Below, piece by piece: positions 1 to 9,000 of a stretch of DNA of 19,900 nt. Location: contig CAPBNZ010000033.1 in the NCBI GenBank assembly GCA_948585895.1, positions 1 to 19,900 of the forward strand, in the 5' to 3' direction. The translations under genes were made by a program, and so were the position numbers. The notes beneath the pieces are model-generated. The model did not search any database. It was not told where the DNA came from and saw only the letters and a program-made list of their open reading frames with translations. The first letter of the stretch is position 1, and every line of letters begins with the position of its first letter. The stretch comes from an uncultured Clostridia bacterium. Its GTDB lineage: Bacteria > Bacillota > Clostridia > TANB77 > CAG-508.

Positions 1-27
1 AATTTTGCAGACAGTATCTGCAAAATT
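1..27. terminator. Perfect inverted repeat at window edge
   Basis: Arms 1-11 (AATTTTGCAGA) and 17-27 are perfect reverse complements around a 5-nt loop (CAGTA). Such a short-looped stem is typical of an intrinsic terminator or the end of a small element. No T-tract follows on the plus strand. On the minus strand the sequence after the hairpin lies outside the window, so the role cannot be settled. Confidence 0.35.
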
Positions 28-105
28 AAATAATGTTACTATTAAAAGCATTATATCATCATTTATTTTTTCAAATTTCATTAAAAATTAAAAAGAAATT
101 TTACT

Positions 106-499
106 TTATTTGTAAATTATCTCATTATATGCAATTTCTTCAGCACAATTCTTGATATTATTCATACTTTGTATCCATAGCATTTGATTATTAGATTTCA
201 ATTCTTCTGTAATATTTTCTTTCTCTTCCATTTGCTTTACTAATTATCCAACTGTTGACTTACATTCATCTTCTATATCTAATAAATAACTTGTTAATTC
301 ATTATTAACTCTCATTAGCATAACTTCTGCTTTATGATGTTCTTCTAAATATTTTTATCTTAATCTTCCATATTTTCTTATATTTCCTGTTCTCCTTGGT
401 TTAGCATATAATATTTGGCAAATAATAATCTCCAACTAATCTATATTCAATTCCTGTTCTTTCATCAATATAACTTTCTTTTAATTCTTTATTTTCCAT
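106..499 (-). pseudogene. tnpV: Degenerate tnpV (Tn4451-type transposon protein)
   Basis: Seen: the minus strand from ATG 499-497, preceded by GGAGG at 510-514, reads MENKELKESYIDERTGIEYR and on to a TAA at 401-403. The match resumes in another frame (KYLEEHHKAEVMLMRVNNEL, later LWIQSMNNIKNCAEEI) and ends at a natural stop at 106-108. Two further in-frame TAA codons lie at 355-357 and 244-246. Stitched together the product would be about 130 residues. Known: this pattern, with the conserved C-terminal W..(R/S)MNNI(R/K)..A.EI.YNE motif, is that of the small TnpV protein carried beside the serine recombinase of Tn4451-type elements. Inferred: a dead remnant of such an element. No recombinase or other element gene is visible nearby, so the rest is deleted or lies to the left of the window. 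Confidence 0.72.
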
Positions 500-803
500 T
501 TTTTCAAATCCTCCAATTTCTATTTTATAGTTTTAAATTTTTCTATTATTATAAAACCAAAAAAGATGAATTTGCATTATTATTTTTGGCAATTCATCTT
601 CTAAATATGTGAAAATTTATAAATTGTTTGTAGGAGAAAACCTTTGCTATTACTAGATTTTAATTTTTTGTCATAAGAGAATAAAATTGTGGTGGAGAGT
701 GCGATTGGAGCAACCGACTATGATTAAAATCTGAAGGTTGCAACATACAAAGTGTAAAAAAATAATATAAAATATCTCAAACTGGTGACATGGGGTGTTT
801 TCC
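500..803. other. Non-coding gap between spoIIE and tnpV remnant
   Basis: This stretch contains the terminator at 557-600 and a small unexplained segment around 680-745 that is richer in G and C than its surroundings. In that segment GCAACC (710-715) and GGTTGC (736-741) form a 6-bp inverted repeat around a 20-nt loop. I see no credible gene here; the open frames are short and T/F-rich. Confidence 0.5.
557..600 (-). terminator. Intrinsic terminator, minus strand (spoIIE side)
   Basis: Arms 563-572 (AAGATGAATT) and 591-600 (AATTCATCTT) are perfect 10-bp complements around an 18-nt loop. On the minus strand the stem ends in a run of six T (plus-strand A561-566 region) followed by GG and more T. 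This is a standard Rho-independent layout about 200 nt past the spoIIE stop, so it probably ends the spoIIE transcript before the tnpV remnant. Confidence 0.6.
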
Positions 804-3197
804 TTAAATCTCTTCTTTTTTCATAAATTTGCACACGATAATGCTCATGTCATCTTTAATATTTCCAAAATTATTGTCAACTGCTTCTTTTAATATTAAA
901 TTAGCTATTTTTTTTGTGTTGTTTGTTTCAATATCTTCTAACATATATTTAATCCATAATTCTTTGTTTTTATATTCAATGTTAGCATCTAAGATGCCAT
1001 CTGAACACATTAGTAAGATATCTCCTGGTACAATGTCTTTGTCAAAGGTTTGTATGGTATTATTATCTACCATTCCTGTTGGCAAAGAATTAGATTGAAT
1101 AACTTGTACTTTTTTGTTGTTTTTGATATAGGTTGGACAGGCTCCACTTTTAATAAACTCTATGTTTCCTGCATACAAGTCAATGATGGCTATGTCTAGT
1201 GTAGCAAATACTTCTGAGTTTTGGTTTATTAAGGCTGTATTGATTAGGTCTAATGAAATGTTTTTATCAAACCCTGATAATAATAAATTTTCTAACATTC
1301 TTAAGGATTGCGTGCTACTTTTTCTTGCTTCTTTTCCAGTTCCCATTCCATCACTAATAGCTACTAAGTATTTTCCATCTTTTAGTCTGATATTTAACAT
1401 ACAATCTCCTGATAGCTCACTCCTACTTTTTGTTGTTTCTTCTGTTCCAATTGCCATAACATATTTATCGTCTGATATAAAGTTTAGTTTGTTTCCTACT
1501 GTTGCCTCTTCATTTAAAACAATCTTCTCTTTTAATACTTGTGTGGCTATCTTTTCTATGGTTTCAATTTTGTCAGTTTCTAATATTTCATTTAGATATA
1601 CTTCTAGGATATATCTTCCTTCTTTTTTGATGGCTATGTCCTGTACATGAATTGCTCTTTGTTTTAATAGTTCTCTTATTTCTGCTTTTTGTTTTTCATA
1701 TCCAATTTCTTTTTGCCAATCATTTTCAATTCCTTTTGCCATTTTTTGAATAGCTTTAGAAACACCTCTTAATTGTTTTCCCATGTTTTTTTGGTTTTCT
1801 TCTACTCTTTTTTTCCAAATAAAATCTGCTTTGGCTACTTTGTAAGATATGTTGATGATATGAATCATTTGGAAAATATTTTCTTCTAGGTGTTGACTGA
1901 TGTCTTTATCTTCAAAACTAACAATATAACTGTTACACTTGGCAAATATTTCTAATAAGGATTTCTTGTCTATCTCCTGTTTATCTAATAAAAATTTGAA
2001 GATTTCATCTACTATTTTTCCTTCTGTATTTGTCATATCTTCATACAATATATTGTCTTTATATGGTTCTAAAGTACTTAATAATTCAATGATAAAAATT
2101 TGTTTATTGGTTTCATATGTATTGTTTTCTACTTGGGTATAAGTTGTTGCCATTTCTTGTATGGCTTCTGATACTTGGGTTAGATTGTTGGCTACTTCTT
2201 TGCTCCTGTTTAAAGCTCTATCTGGTGTTACTGGTAAAAGCTTTGTGTCTCCAATAAATTCTTCTAATTCAATTTTTAGATTGTTTGGAACGATTAATAG
2301 TCCAATAAAAGCAATTAGAATTTCTTTAAAATGGATTAGTTCTACAGTGTATCCATTTGATACATATGCTAAAATTATGTTCCCTAAAGTAAATCCTACC
2401 ACTACTCCAATTTTTCCAAATCGATTTAAGATTCCTGCCATCATTCCTGAGATGGCATATGCTGCTATCATAATTGGTTCTGAGCCAGTTATGACTCCTA
2501 ATGTTACACCAATTGTTACACCTGCTGTTGTTCCTACTAAGATTCCATTTTTCCATCCTAATATCATAACAATTAAAATACTTAAAATATTTTTTATGCT
2601 AAATCCAAATAGACCAAAGTTTCCAAATGCTCCTATTGCTATGGCAAGTATTAGGCTTGCTCCTATTAGTTCTTCAATGGTAAATGCTCTTTTCGTCCAA
2701 AAGTCTTGTAATACAAGGGTTGAGTTTACAAATATTTTATAAAATACCAACCCAATAATGGCTATTGTTATACTTGATAGTACATCATAAATAGTGAATC
2801 CTGACATAGCAAGTTTTATGATTTGTACTGTTAAAATGGATAAAAAAACATTTTTACCAATTTTGATTTTTTCATTTCTTTCTTTTTCGTTGTAATTTGG
2901 CTTTACTATAAAAAATGTTGCAACTAATACTAATGCAGTTAAGAAATACCCTAGTGTTCCTCCTGCTCCATATTTAACTATGTTCCCTATTAAAGATACA
3001 AAGATGATTCCTAATGCTGGTACAGAAGATGCAAAACAGGCTCCTAACATACTGATACTAAATATGGAAAATTCTCCACCTAATCCTACCATGGATAATA
3101 GAAAGGAAATAATATATAATACTATATTTTTTACGGCAAATACATTTGAAAAAATATTGAATTTACCATTTTCTTTTTCTATGATATTTTGAAACAT
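804..3197 (-). CDS. spoIIE: Stage II sporulation protein E (membrane PP2C phosphatase)
   Basis: SpoIIE dephosphorylates the anti-anti-sigma factor SpoIIAA at the asymmetric septum, which frees sigma-F in the forespore. Seen (797 aa from ATG 3197): roughly residues 25-305 are a run of hydrophobic segments, as expected for the multi-pass N-terminal domain. A helical middle region (about 310-560) follows. The C-terminal PP2C domain carries the metal-binding acidic motifs SGDC (Asp598), ISDGMGTG (Asp616), CSDGILD (Asp733) and DDMSIIV (Asp782/783). Length is close to the roughly 820-830 aa of Bacillus SpoIIE. The open frame reaches a GTG at 3206, but that codon lies inside the ribosome binding site AAGAGGTGG, so ATG 3197 is the better start. 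The gene stands alone, without tilS, hpt or ftsH beside it. Identification is firm; the exact start is likely. Confidence 0.95.
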   Translation of the reverse strand: MFQNIIEKENGKFNIFSNVFAVKNIVLYIISFLLSMVGLGGEFSIFSISMLGACFASSVPALGIIFVSLIGNIVKYGAGGTLGYFLTALVLVATFFIVKPNYNEKERNEKIKIGKNVFLSILTVQIIKLAMSGFTIYDVLSSITIAIIGLVFYKIFVNSTLVLQDFWTKRAFTIEELIGASLILAIAIGAFGNFGLFGFSIKNILSILIVMILGWKNGILVGTTAGVTIGVTLGVITGSEPIMIAAYAISGMMAGILNRFGKIGVVVGFTLGNIILAYVSNGYTVELIHFKEILIAFIGLLIVPNNLKIELEEFIGDTKLLPVTPDRALNRSKEVANNLTQVSEAIQEMATTYTQVENNTYETNKQIFIIELLSTLEPYKDNILYEDMTNTEGKIVDEIFKFLLDKQEIDKKSLLEIFAKCNSYIVSFEDKDISQHLEENIFQMIHIINISYKVAKADFIWKKRVEENQKNMGKQLRGVSKAIQKMAKGIENDWQKEIGYEKQKAEIRELLKQRAIHVQDIAIKKEGRYILEVYLNEILETDKIETIEKIATQVLKEKIVLNEEATVGNKLNFISDDKYVMAIGTEETTKSRSELSGDCMLNIRLKDGKYLVAISDGMGTGKEARKSSTQSLRMLENLLLSGFDKNISLDLINTALINQNSEVFATLDIAIIDLYAGNIEFIKSGACPTYIKNNKKVQVIQSNSLPTGMVDNNTIQTFDKDIVPGDILLMCSDGILDANIEYKNKELWIKYMLEDIETNNTKKIANLILKEAVDNNFGNIKDDMSIIVCKFMKKEEI

Positions 3198-3203
3198 TTT
3201 TAC

Positions 3204-3283
3204 CACCTCTTGATTTTTAGTTGTTGTTTAGACACTTTTTCTAAACTTATTTTACTACTTGTCCTTTGTGGTTTTTGTCTTTT
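3204..3283 (-). promoter_or_regulatory. spoIIE upstream region with possible Spo0A-like sites
   Basis: Seen on the plus strand: two TTGTC-containing blocks, CTTGTCCTT (3258-3266) and TTTGTCTTT (3274-3282), 16 nt apart, plus a 6-bp inverted repeat GTTTAG/CTAAAC at 3226-3231 and 3241-3246. The ribosome binding site AAGAGGTGG lies just before the ATG. Known: spoIIE in Bacillus is activated by Spo0A, whose box resembles TTTGTCGAA. The blocks match only about half of that box. I cannot place a convincing -35/-10 pair. Confidence 0.25.
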
Positions 3284-3475
3284 TTAGTAGGTTGAACTAA
3301 AAAAGTTTTCTACATTTTTTAACATCTTTTTTTCTTTTTCTTAAGTTCCTTCTTTTTTCTGTTTTTTATTTTATTACGAAATGTAAAAAAAAGCAATTTA
3401 TTTGTCTTCTGATATTCAATTTGGTTTAAAGTACAATCTTAAATTGTGAAGATTTAATTTTTTATATCCTTTTAT

Positions 3476-3640
3476 TTAATCAAAATACTTATTGCCATTT
3501 AATGCTGTTTCTATTTTTTGCCTATTAGCTTTGTTTCTTATAGTTATCCATACCATTTTTGTTTCCTTTTACATAGGCAATACATTCCATCTTCTTTTAA
3601 TTTCTTATTTATAGTATCATATAAATGCTAAAAAGTCCAT
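3476..3640 (-). pseudogene. Fragment of an unidentified coding sequence
   Basis: On the minus strand a protein-like stretch reads LYDTINKKLKEDGMYCLCKR and continues to KWYG in one frame. The sequence then makes sense only in another frame, as RNKANRQKIETALNGNKYFD, ending at TAA 3476-3478. The amino-acid mix (K/N/E/D/Y with little of the F/L/I/S bias seen in random AT-rich DNA) suggests former coding sequence with a frameshift near 3555. I do not recognise the family. It may be the C-terminal tail of a mobile-element or phage protein, or chance. Confidence 0.25.
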
Positions 3641-3921
3641 CTAATAAGCAAAACTTTATGTTTCATTAACATTTATTGTTTTTTATATGAAAATGGGTAT
3701 TTAACTTTTTTTCTATTTTAAATTTTTATAACATTTTGTGATATTATGATAACTTTTTATAGGATTATGGTTTTCGTAAGTTTCAGCCTAAATATGAGAG
3801 AAAATGCAACTTCTCTTTTATTAACTAAAAAGTAGAGTAACTTTTTTATAAAAACTAATTGGTATCAAAAAGTAAAGTAGTCATAATTTAATAGGTTGTC
3901 TAGTTTATTTTTTTGTTAAAT

Positions 3922-3932
3922 TATGCTATAAT
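3922..3932 (+). promoter_or_regulatory. Extended -10 promoter-like site
   Basis: TATGCTATAAT matches the extended -10 form TRTGNTATAAT exactly. The position 17 nt upstream (TTTATT) is a poor -35. No plus-strand gene follows for 800 bp. If active it would transcribe the region antisense to the IS110 remnant. Confidence 0.3.
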
Positions 3933-3998
3933 TTTAAATAAGAAAGACTAAATATCAATTGTGAATAGATTTATATAGATAAAAATTTGTATGACTAA

Positions 3999-4031
3999 TA
4001 ACAGTTTCAAAATTCATTTTTAAAACTGTTA
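3999..4031. repeat. 9-bp inverted repeat past IS110 remnant
   Basis: TAACAGTTT (3999-4007) and AAACTGTTA (4023-4031) are perfect complements around a 15-nt loop, about 37 bp past the transposase stop codon. It has no clear T-tract. It could be a weak terminator or part of the former element end. Confidence 0.35.
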
Positions 4032-4067
4032 AGTAATGTAAATATGTACTTTGAAAAATTCATATTG

Positions 4068-4560
4068 TTAGCTTAAATCAAAAGGTATATCATCAGTTAA
4101 AATCTTGAAGATAATTCTAACTAATTTGCTGCAAACATGACCTAATGCTACTTTATGTTTTTTGCCTTGAGAATATTTTTCAATATAGTAGTTGTGAAAA
4201 GTTTCATTATTGTATATAATAAGAAAAGCAATTTTATAGATTGCATAACGAAGGTAAGTAGAGTCACATTTAGATATTTTCAATGAGTCAGATTGAACAT
4301 TTCCAGATTGTTTAACAACTGAATCTAATCCAGCAAATGCTAGCAATTTAGAAGGGTTGCTGAATTTTTTAATGTCATCAATTTCACTAATAATCATTGT
4401 ACCTAAAGTATAACCAACACCAAGTATAGGTGAGTTTATGATTTCCATAAGAGTCATGATACTAATATCAATATCTTGTATTTGTTTTGGATATAGATGC
4501 AATTGCTTAATTAGACATTGAATTTGTGTAACCTTGCGTGAAATGAAAGATTGAAGTCTT
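4068..4560 (-). pseudogene. C-terminal remnant of IS110-family transposase
   Basis: Known: IS110 enzymes join an N-terminal RuvC-like DEDD domain to a C-terminal Transposase_20 domain with a catalytic Ser, and recombine DNA guided by a bridge RNA. Seen: only the C-terminal part is present, with NSPILGVGYTLG, SNPSKLLAFAGLDSVVKQSG, YLRYAIYKIAF and KLVRIIFKILTDD in the family's order. The open frame runs back from 4502 to about 4560 without a start (readable as FISRKVTQIQCLIKQL); an in-frame TAG lies just beyond. The DEDD domain is missing. The usual SPI..IPGIGY segment appears about three residues shorter (SPILGVGY), and a usual basic/Gly segment (KRGS) reads KCDS. Inactive relic; family call strong. 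Confidence 0.85.
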
Positions 4561-4743
4561 ATCTAACTAATTACTAACTTAATAATAAAACTGTGGCAAT
4601 ATTCTTTCTTAAGTAGTTAAAACTACAAGGAGAAGTAAGAGTTTACAGAGTAACAAACGATTATATCATGAAATAATCACTATATGAAGGTTTATGGGTA
4701 ACCTTTTAAAAACCTAAATCTACTATATAAGGAGAATTTTATT
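4561..4743. other. Gap upstream of LD-carboxypeptidase pseudogene
   Basis: No transposase N-terminus is readable here in any minus frame. A small stem AAGGTT/AACCTT (4687-4692, 4700-4705) and the ribosome binding site of the next pseudogene (4729-4736) are the only visible structures. Confidence 0.35.
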
Positions 4744-5331
4744 ATGTTAGCAAATAAATTAAATTATAGAGATACTTTTATTAGAACCCATCTATAAAAA
4801 AACTGAATTAGTAATATTCTATGGTTCATTTTTTGTATGTTTTGGTTAAAAAGATGCTGAAGAAAAATATAAAGAGTTTGAAAGTACATTTATAAATAAT
4901 TTATGACTGGGAATAAGAAAATAATAAGAGAAGGAACAGTAGAAGGAAAGATAATAGGAACTAATTTGGGTTGCATGATGCATTTTCTTGGAACAGAATA
5001 TCTACCAGATATGCAAGATAAAATTTTGTTTATTGAGAGTTATGAAACATCACCAAATGAATGCCAAAGAAGATTTGCACATTTAAAACAATATGGAGTA
5101 TTTGACAAAATTAAGGGCATTTTTGTTGGTTATAATTACGACACTTACAAAAAAAATGGAAACGCATTTCCACAAATGGAAGATATATTATTGGAATATC
5201 AAAACAATATAAGTTTTTAATTATGAAATGTCATGACTTTTGACATCAAATGGAATCATACCAATTGGTGCAAAATCAAATAATAAAAAATAGAGATATT
5301 AGATGACTTTTTAAAGGAGGGAAAAAATTGA
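4744..5331 (+). pseudogene. Broken LD-carboxypeptidase (peptidase S66, MccF/LdcA type)
   Basis: S66 enzymes are serine peptidases that cleave L,D-peptide bonds in murein tetrapeptides or inactivate microcin C. Seen: AAGGAGAA (4729-4736) precedes ATG 4744, which reads MLANKLNYRDTFI, similar to the family start (KL..GDTI.I.APS), then TAA at 4795-4797. The match resumes in a second frame (TELVIFYGSFFVCFG, TAA at 4847-4849, then KDAEEKYKEFESTFINN). It continues in a third stretch, open from 4903 to 5220, with IREGTVEGKIIGTNLGCMMH, DKILFIESYETSPNE and YGVFDKIKGIFVGYNYD. The tail shifts frame again (NGIIPIGAKSNNKK, then KIEILDDFLKEGKN and TGA at 5329-5331). Most of the N-terminal domain with the nucleophile is deleted. 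The 105-residue open frame at 4903 is therefore a fragment, not a gene. Confidence 0.75.
5313..5330 (+). promoter_or_regulatory. Strong ribosome binding site before a TTG start
   Basis: AAAGGAGGG (5313-5321) lies 6 nt before TTG 5328-5330. This spacing decides the TTG start of the next gene. The site is embedded in the codons for the last residues (LKEG) of the upstream LD-carboxypeptidase pseudogene. Confidence 0.75.
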
Positions 5332-5891
5332 AAATCGGAATAGATATAGATGATACTATGGCAGATACTTTTGATTATTTAATACCTTATATAGCAGAAT
5401 TCTTCAAAATGGATATAAACTATTTAAAAGATAATCATATTTCATATTGTAACCTGCCAAAAGAAATGAAAGAGAGGGAACTGGAATTTGCCAAAAAATA
5501 TTATGATAAAGTGATTCCTAACACACCTTTTAAACCTAAAGTTGCAGAATATATTAATAAGATTAAAGATTTAGGACATGAAATAATTATTATTACAGCA
5601 AGAGATAAAACATTATATACCAATGAATATAAAACAACGATTGAAGAATTAAACAACAATAACATTAACTATGATAAATTAATTTGTGATTTTGATAAAG
5701 CAAAGATTTGTAAAATTGAAAAAATAGATTTATTTATAGATGATTCTATTTTTAATTGTAGTAGAGTTAATGCATTAGGGATTAAGACCCTATTATTTAA
5801 TAGCAAAGGTAATCTAAAAGATAAAACAAATTTAGATAGAATTGATAGTTGGAAAGATATCTATGAAAAAATAAAGCAATGCAGTTATTAA
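5328..5891 (+). CDS. HAD-family 5'-nucleotidase-like phosphatase (NT5C type)
   Basis: Seen (187 aa): the HAD nucleophile motif DIDDT at residues 6-10 (Asp6 nucleophile, Asp8 acid/base), an alpha-helical cap (about 15-70), motif II as IIIITARD (Thr90), a lysine region (FDKAKICK, about 122-129) and motif IV as LFIDDS (Asp138/139). Known: this arrangement, with the second D in DxDDT, fits the NT5C-type deoxy-5'-nucleotidase family that dephosphorylates nucleotides in the cytoplasm. True substrates vary, and a role in degrading other phosphomonoesters is possible. The start is TTG, set by AAAGGAGGG. The TTG overlaps the TGA of the preceding pseudogene (TTGA), so the two were probably once translationally coupled. 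No signal peptide. The frame is intact although its neighbour is decayed. Confidence 0.82.
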   Translation: MKIGIDIDDTMADTFDYLIPYIAEFFKMDINYLKDNHISYCNLPKEMKERELEFAKKYYDKVIPNTPFKPKVAEYINKIKDLGHEIIIITARDKTLYTNEYKTTIEELNNNNINYDKLICDFDKAKICKIEKIDLFIDDSIFNCSRVNALGIKTLLFNSKGNLKDKTNLDRIDSWKDIYEKIKQCSY

Positions 5892-5914
5892 AATAATAAC
5901 TGCTAAAATTTTGC

Positions 5915-5953
5915 AAAAAACAACTTGCAAGCTTTTCTTGTTTGCAAGTTGTT
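5915..5953 (-). terminator. Terminator of the surface-protein operon
   Basis: Arms 5919-5930 (AACAACTTGCAA) and 5942-5953 are perfect 12-bp complements with an 11-nt loop. On the minus strand the stem runs into six T (plus-strand A-run 5915-5920), so it should stop transcripts of the surface-protein operon read from the right. The plus-strand side lacks a T-tract, so it is less suited to ending the nucleotidase transcript. Confidence 0.75.
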
Positions 5954-5990
5954 GTAGTAGTAAATAGGATTGATTATGTTATGAATATTT

Positions 5991-6021
5991 TAGGTGGAAA
6001 ACTCTGAAAGCTTTCCACCTA
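5991..6021. repeat. Second hairpin between convergent genes
   Basis: TAGGTGGAAA (5991-6000) and TTTCCACCTA (6012-6021) are perfect complements around an 11-nt loop. No T-tract is present on either side. It lies between the 1429-aa gene stop and the terminator. It may be an RNA 3'-end stabiliser, a weak terminator or a small repeat. Confidence 0.45.
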
Positions 6022-6094
6022 TTCATTATTCCCATTCTTTGCATCTGAATTACATATGTCTCTAGTTGGCAAAGATGTCTCAAGGGAAATGTTT

Positions 6095-9000
6095 TTAATT
6101 ATCCTTTTTCTTGATAACGATAATTCCTGCTCCTAAGATGGCAAGTGCTGTTATTCCAACTATAATTGGTAGTGTATAGTTTTGGTTTTCTCCTGTTGGT
6201 GGTGTTACTGTAACTGTTTCCCCTCTATCGTAAACTTGTGATGTTTTTATTTCAGGTATTCTTCCTGTTTCTCCTATACGAGTTATTTCAGTTATTTCGG
6301 TGTCGTTGTTTAAGTCTATTTCATCTGTATTAGCTAATACTTTTGATGTTACTAAGTCGGCTGAATTAGACTTTCCTGGTTCTAATTCTTGTTCTAATTT
6401 TTCATTGTGTAAAATTGTTTTATTATTTAATTTTGCTTTTCTTTGTTGTGTTTGCGTTCTTCCCCATTCTACCAATAATTCTTGTGTTACTTTATCTGCT
6501 GTCTCCCATTGATAAATTCCATCTTTTTCTTTTTCGCTAAAGTATCTTTCTATGATAGTTTGCTTATTCATTTCGTTTTCATATCTACTCTCTTCGATTA
6601 TCTCCCATCCGGTTGATTCTGGTTTTAACACCATTTGACTATCTAAGTAATCATATACATTTGGTTTCATTTTGATTATCTTACTTTCATCTGGAATTCC
6701 ATATTTATAGTAATCTTCTGAATGGTAATCTTTTTCACCATTGTTTGTTACTTTGATTGTGTATTTTATTTCAATGGTTGCCCCTTGTATCAATTCATTA
6801 TCAATTTCTGCTTTTACTGTTCCATTGTTTCCATTGGCTGGTCCCATATAAGTTAGTCCTTTGGTTTCTCCTTGTAGTTTTCCATTGTCGTCTATTGTAG
6901 CATTTATGATAGTTTGTCCATTTGCTAGTGTTATTTTTACCCCTGTTACATCTTTTGTTATATCTAGTTGTTGTCTTGCTCTTTCTACAATACCAAAGTC
7001 TATGTTCTTAATTTCATAGGTGTATCTATCCTCTGCTGAAGCTGTTTCAGGCTCATACTCTACATTAATTTTCATATTAGGTGTTATTGAGTCCATTTTA
7101 GTTATTTTTATATCAGCTTCATTAACTGTTTTCATTTCGTCATCAATTTTTGTTCTTGTTTCATAGTTGTCAATAGCATCTGTGTATCTTGTTTCTACCT
7201 CATCCTTATACCATGTTAAATTTTCTTTGTTTTTATCCCATCTTTCTTTCGTATATATTGTTCCCTTGTAGTTTTGTACTGGATAGGTTTCATCTCCCCA
7301 AGTATAGACTATTTTGTATTCTCCTGGTATATAATTTTTGATTTCGAAACTTCCATATTCGTTTGTTGTCGTTTCTGCTTCTTTCCATCCATCTCCTTCA
7401 AGAATTTTAGCAGTGTTTCCATCTTTATCTTGCAATTTTACAGTTACTCCTGATATTGTTTTTTCTCCTTTTTGATACGTTCTATCGCCTTGGCGGGTTT
7501 CTCCTGTCTTTAAGTTCTTATCCGTTTCATCCTCAAATACTGTTCCTGTCATTTTTCTTGCTTCTGCTACTTCTAATCGTAAAGCTGGACTGCTATCTGT
7601 GTCATCTTCATAAGTATTTTTCTCACCTGGTATACAGTTTCCTGGATTCGAGTCTATGTCAATTCCCGCATATGGTTTATTTTCTTTGTCATAAATTGAG
7701 TATGAATTAATTTCTGCCACATTGTCTAAAAGATTTCCATTATCAGCTTTCTCTCCTTCATTTTTACCATCTAATATACTTACTACTTGTTCTTTGTCTA
7801 ATTTGAATTGTACATAAATACTTTCCTGTTTTTCACTTCCTATTGTTGTATTATTGTTGATAACTACTTTTTTATATTTGCTATTATACTCTGATTCTTT
7901 TGCACTGGTTGCTAGATTTCCTCTGATTGTTCCTTCATATGGTAATTTTTCTAACTCGTCTAAGTTAGTTGTTATTCCTGTGATTTCATATTTACTATCA
8001 TAGTAATCTGCAATACTATTGACTTTAGCTATCAAGTTAGAAGATTGATTTTTCATCGTTATTTTATAAGTTATATATACTTTTAGCTCACGACTTTTGT
8101 CTGTCTCATTTTTGTATAGATAGTCTGATTTGTAGATAGCTCTTCCATATTCCATATTTCCATATTTTTGACCAAATTTAACACCTACGTTGAATCCATC
8201 CCCATATTCTCCAGCGTTTTGGAATCTTCGATCATAGTTATAGATATGTCCATATCCATTTACTTCTACTTTTACATTTTGGATATCTTTTACTAGTGCA
8301 ATATCTGGTTTTTCTCTTTCCTGTAATCCTAAATTGATATATTTTATTTCTCCTTGTCCTGTATATTTAGATTGTATACTAAATGCTGGTACATCTGTAT
8401 CAGATGTTATTGTGTATTGCCCTTTATTGATTAGTGTTGCTGTATGCTCTTGTTCATTAATGTTATAAGATAAATCAAATTTTTTATCTCCTTGTGCATT
8501 TTTTGTATAGCCTTTTTCTCTTCCTTCTCCTTCTATGGTACTAAATTGTTGATTAAATTCTTCTCTACTTCTTTCTGCTGCTTTTGAACCATTATTTTTG
8601 TCAATATGTGGTATGACATTCTGATAGGTTAGTCCATCATATTCAAATTCAATGTAATAATCTCCTAATTTTTCAATTAATACATCTTCAAATAGATATT
8701 CTCCATGTCCGTTATTGCCAGCATCTTTATATCGATTCAATTGGCTAGTTGTTGCTTGTTTGACTGTTTCTCCTGTTGTTCTATCTTTTAATCTTACTGT
8801 GATACCATCTAATAAGATATCTTCTGAATCATAATCACCATCTTTATATAAGTCATTTCTTTGAGATTGCTTACTTTTGTCTATCTTATCTACCCATACA
8901 TATCCTGATAATTTTATGTAGGTTCTTTTATTGGTTGCTATTACTATTCGAAGTTGATTGTTTCCATCTATTACTAAATTACCATCAATCACTTTAGGTA

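Larger units (their letters stand above)
3207..4067. other. 861-bp AT-rich spacer with decayed sequence
   Basis: No intact gene is visible. The stretch holds the spoIIE upstream region, one fragment of a former coding sequence (3476-3640), a 13-bp near-exact direct repeat (AAAAAGTAGAGTA 3827-3839 and AAAAAGTAAAGTA 3867-3879), a small hairpin AGAGAA/TTCTCT (3797-3802, 3811-3816), an extended -10 promoter-like site (3922-3932) and a hairpin just past the IS110 remnant (3999-4031). The right part may be the non-coding end of the former IS110 element. Confidence 0.4.

Noticed and set aside
415..612. Plus-strand 65-aa frame over the tnpV start
   Set aside because: It is F/L/Y-rich, antisense to the TnpV remnant, and has no ribosome binding site; it is a shadow of AT-rich sequence.
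3198..3206. GTG start for spoIIE
   Set aside because: The GTG is part of the ribosome binding site AAGAGGTGG; ATG 3197 sits at the right distance from it.
4903..5220. A standalone 105-aa gene
   Set aside because: It lacks its own ribosome binding site and is the middle of an S66 LD-carboxypeptidase whose neighbouring pieces are readable in other frames on both sides.
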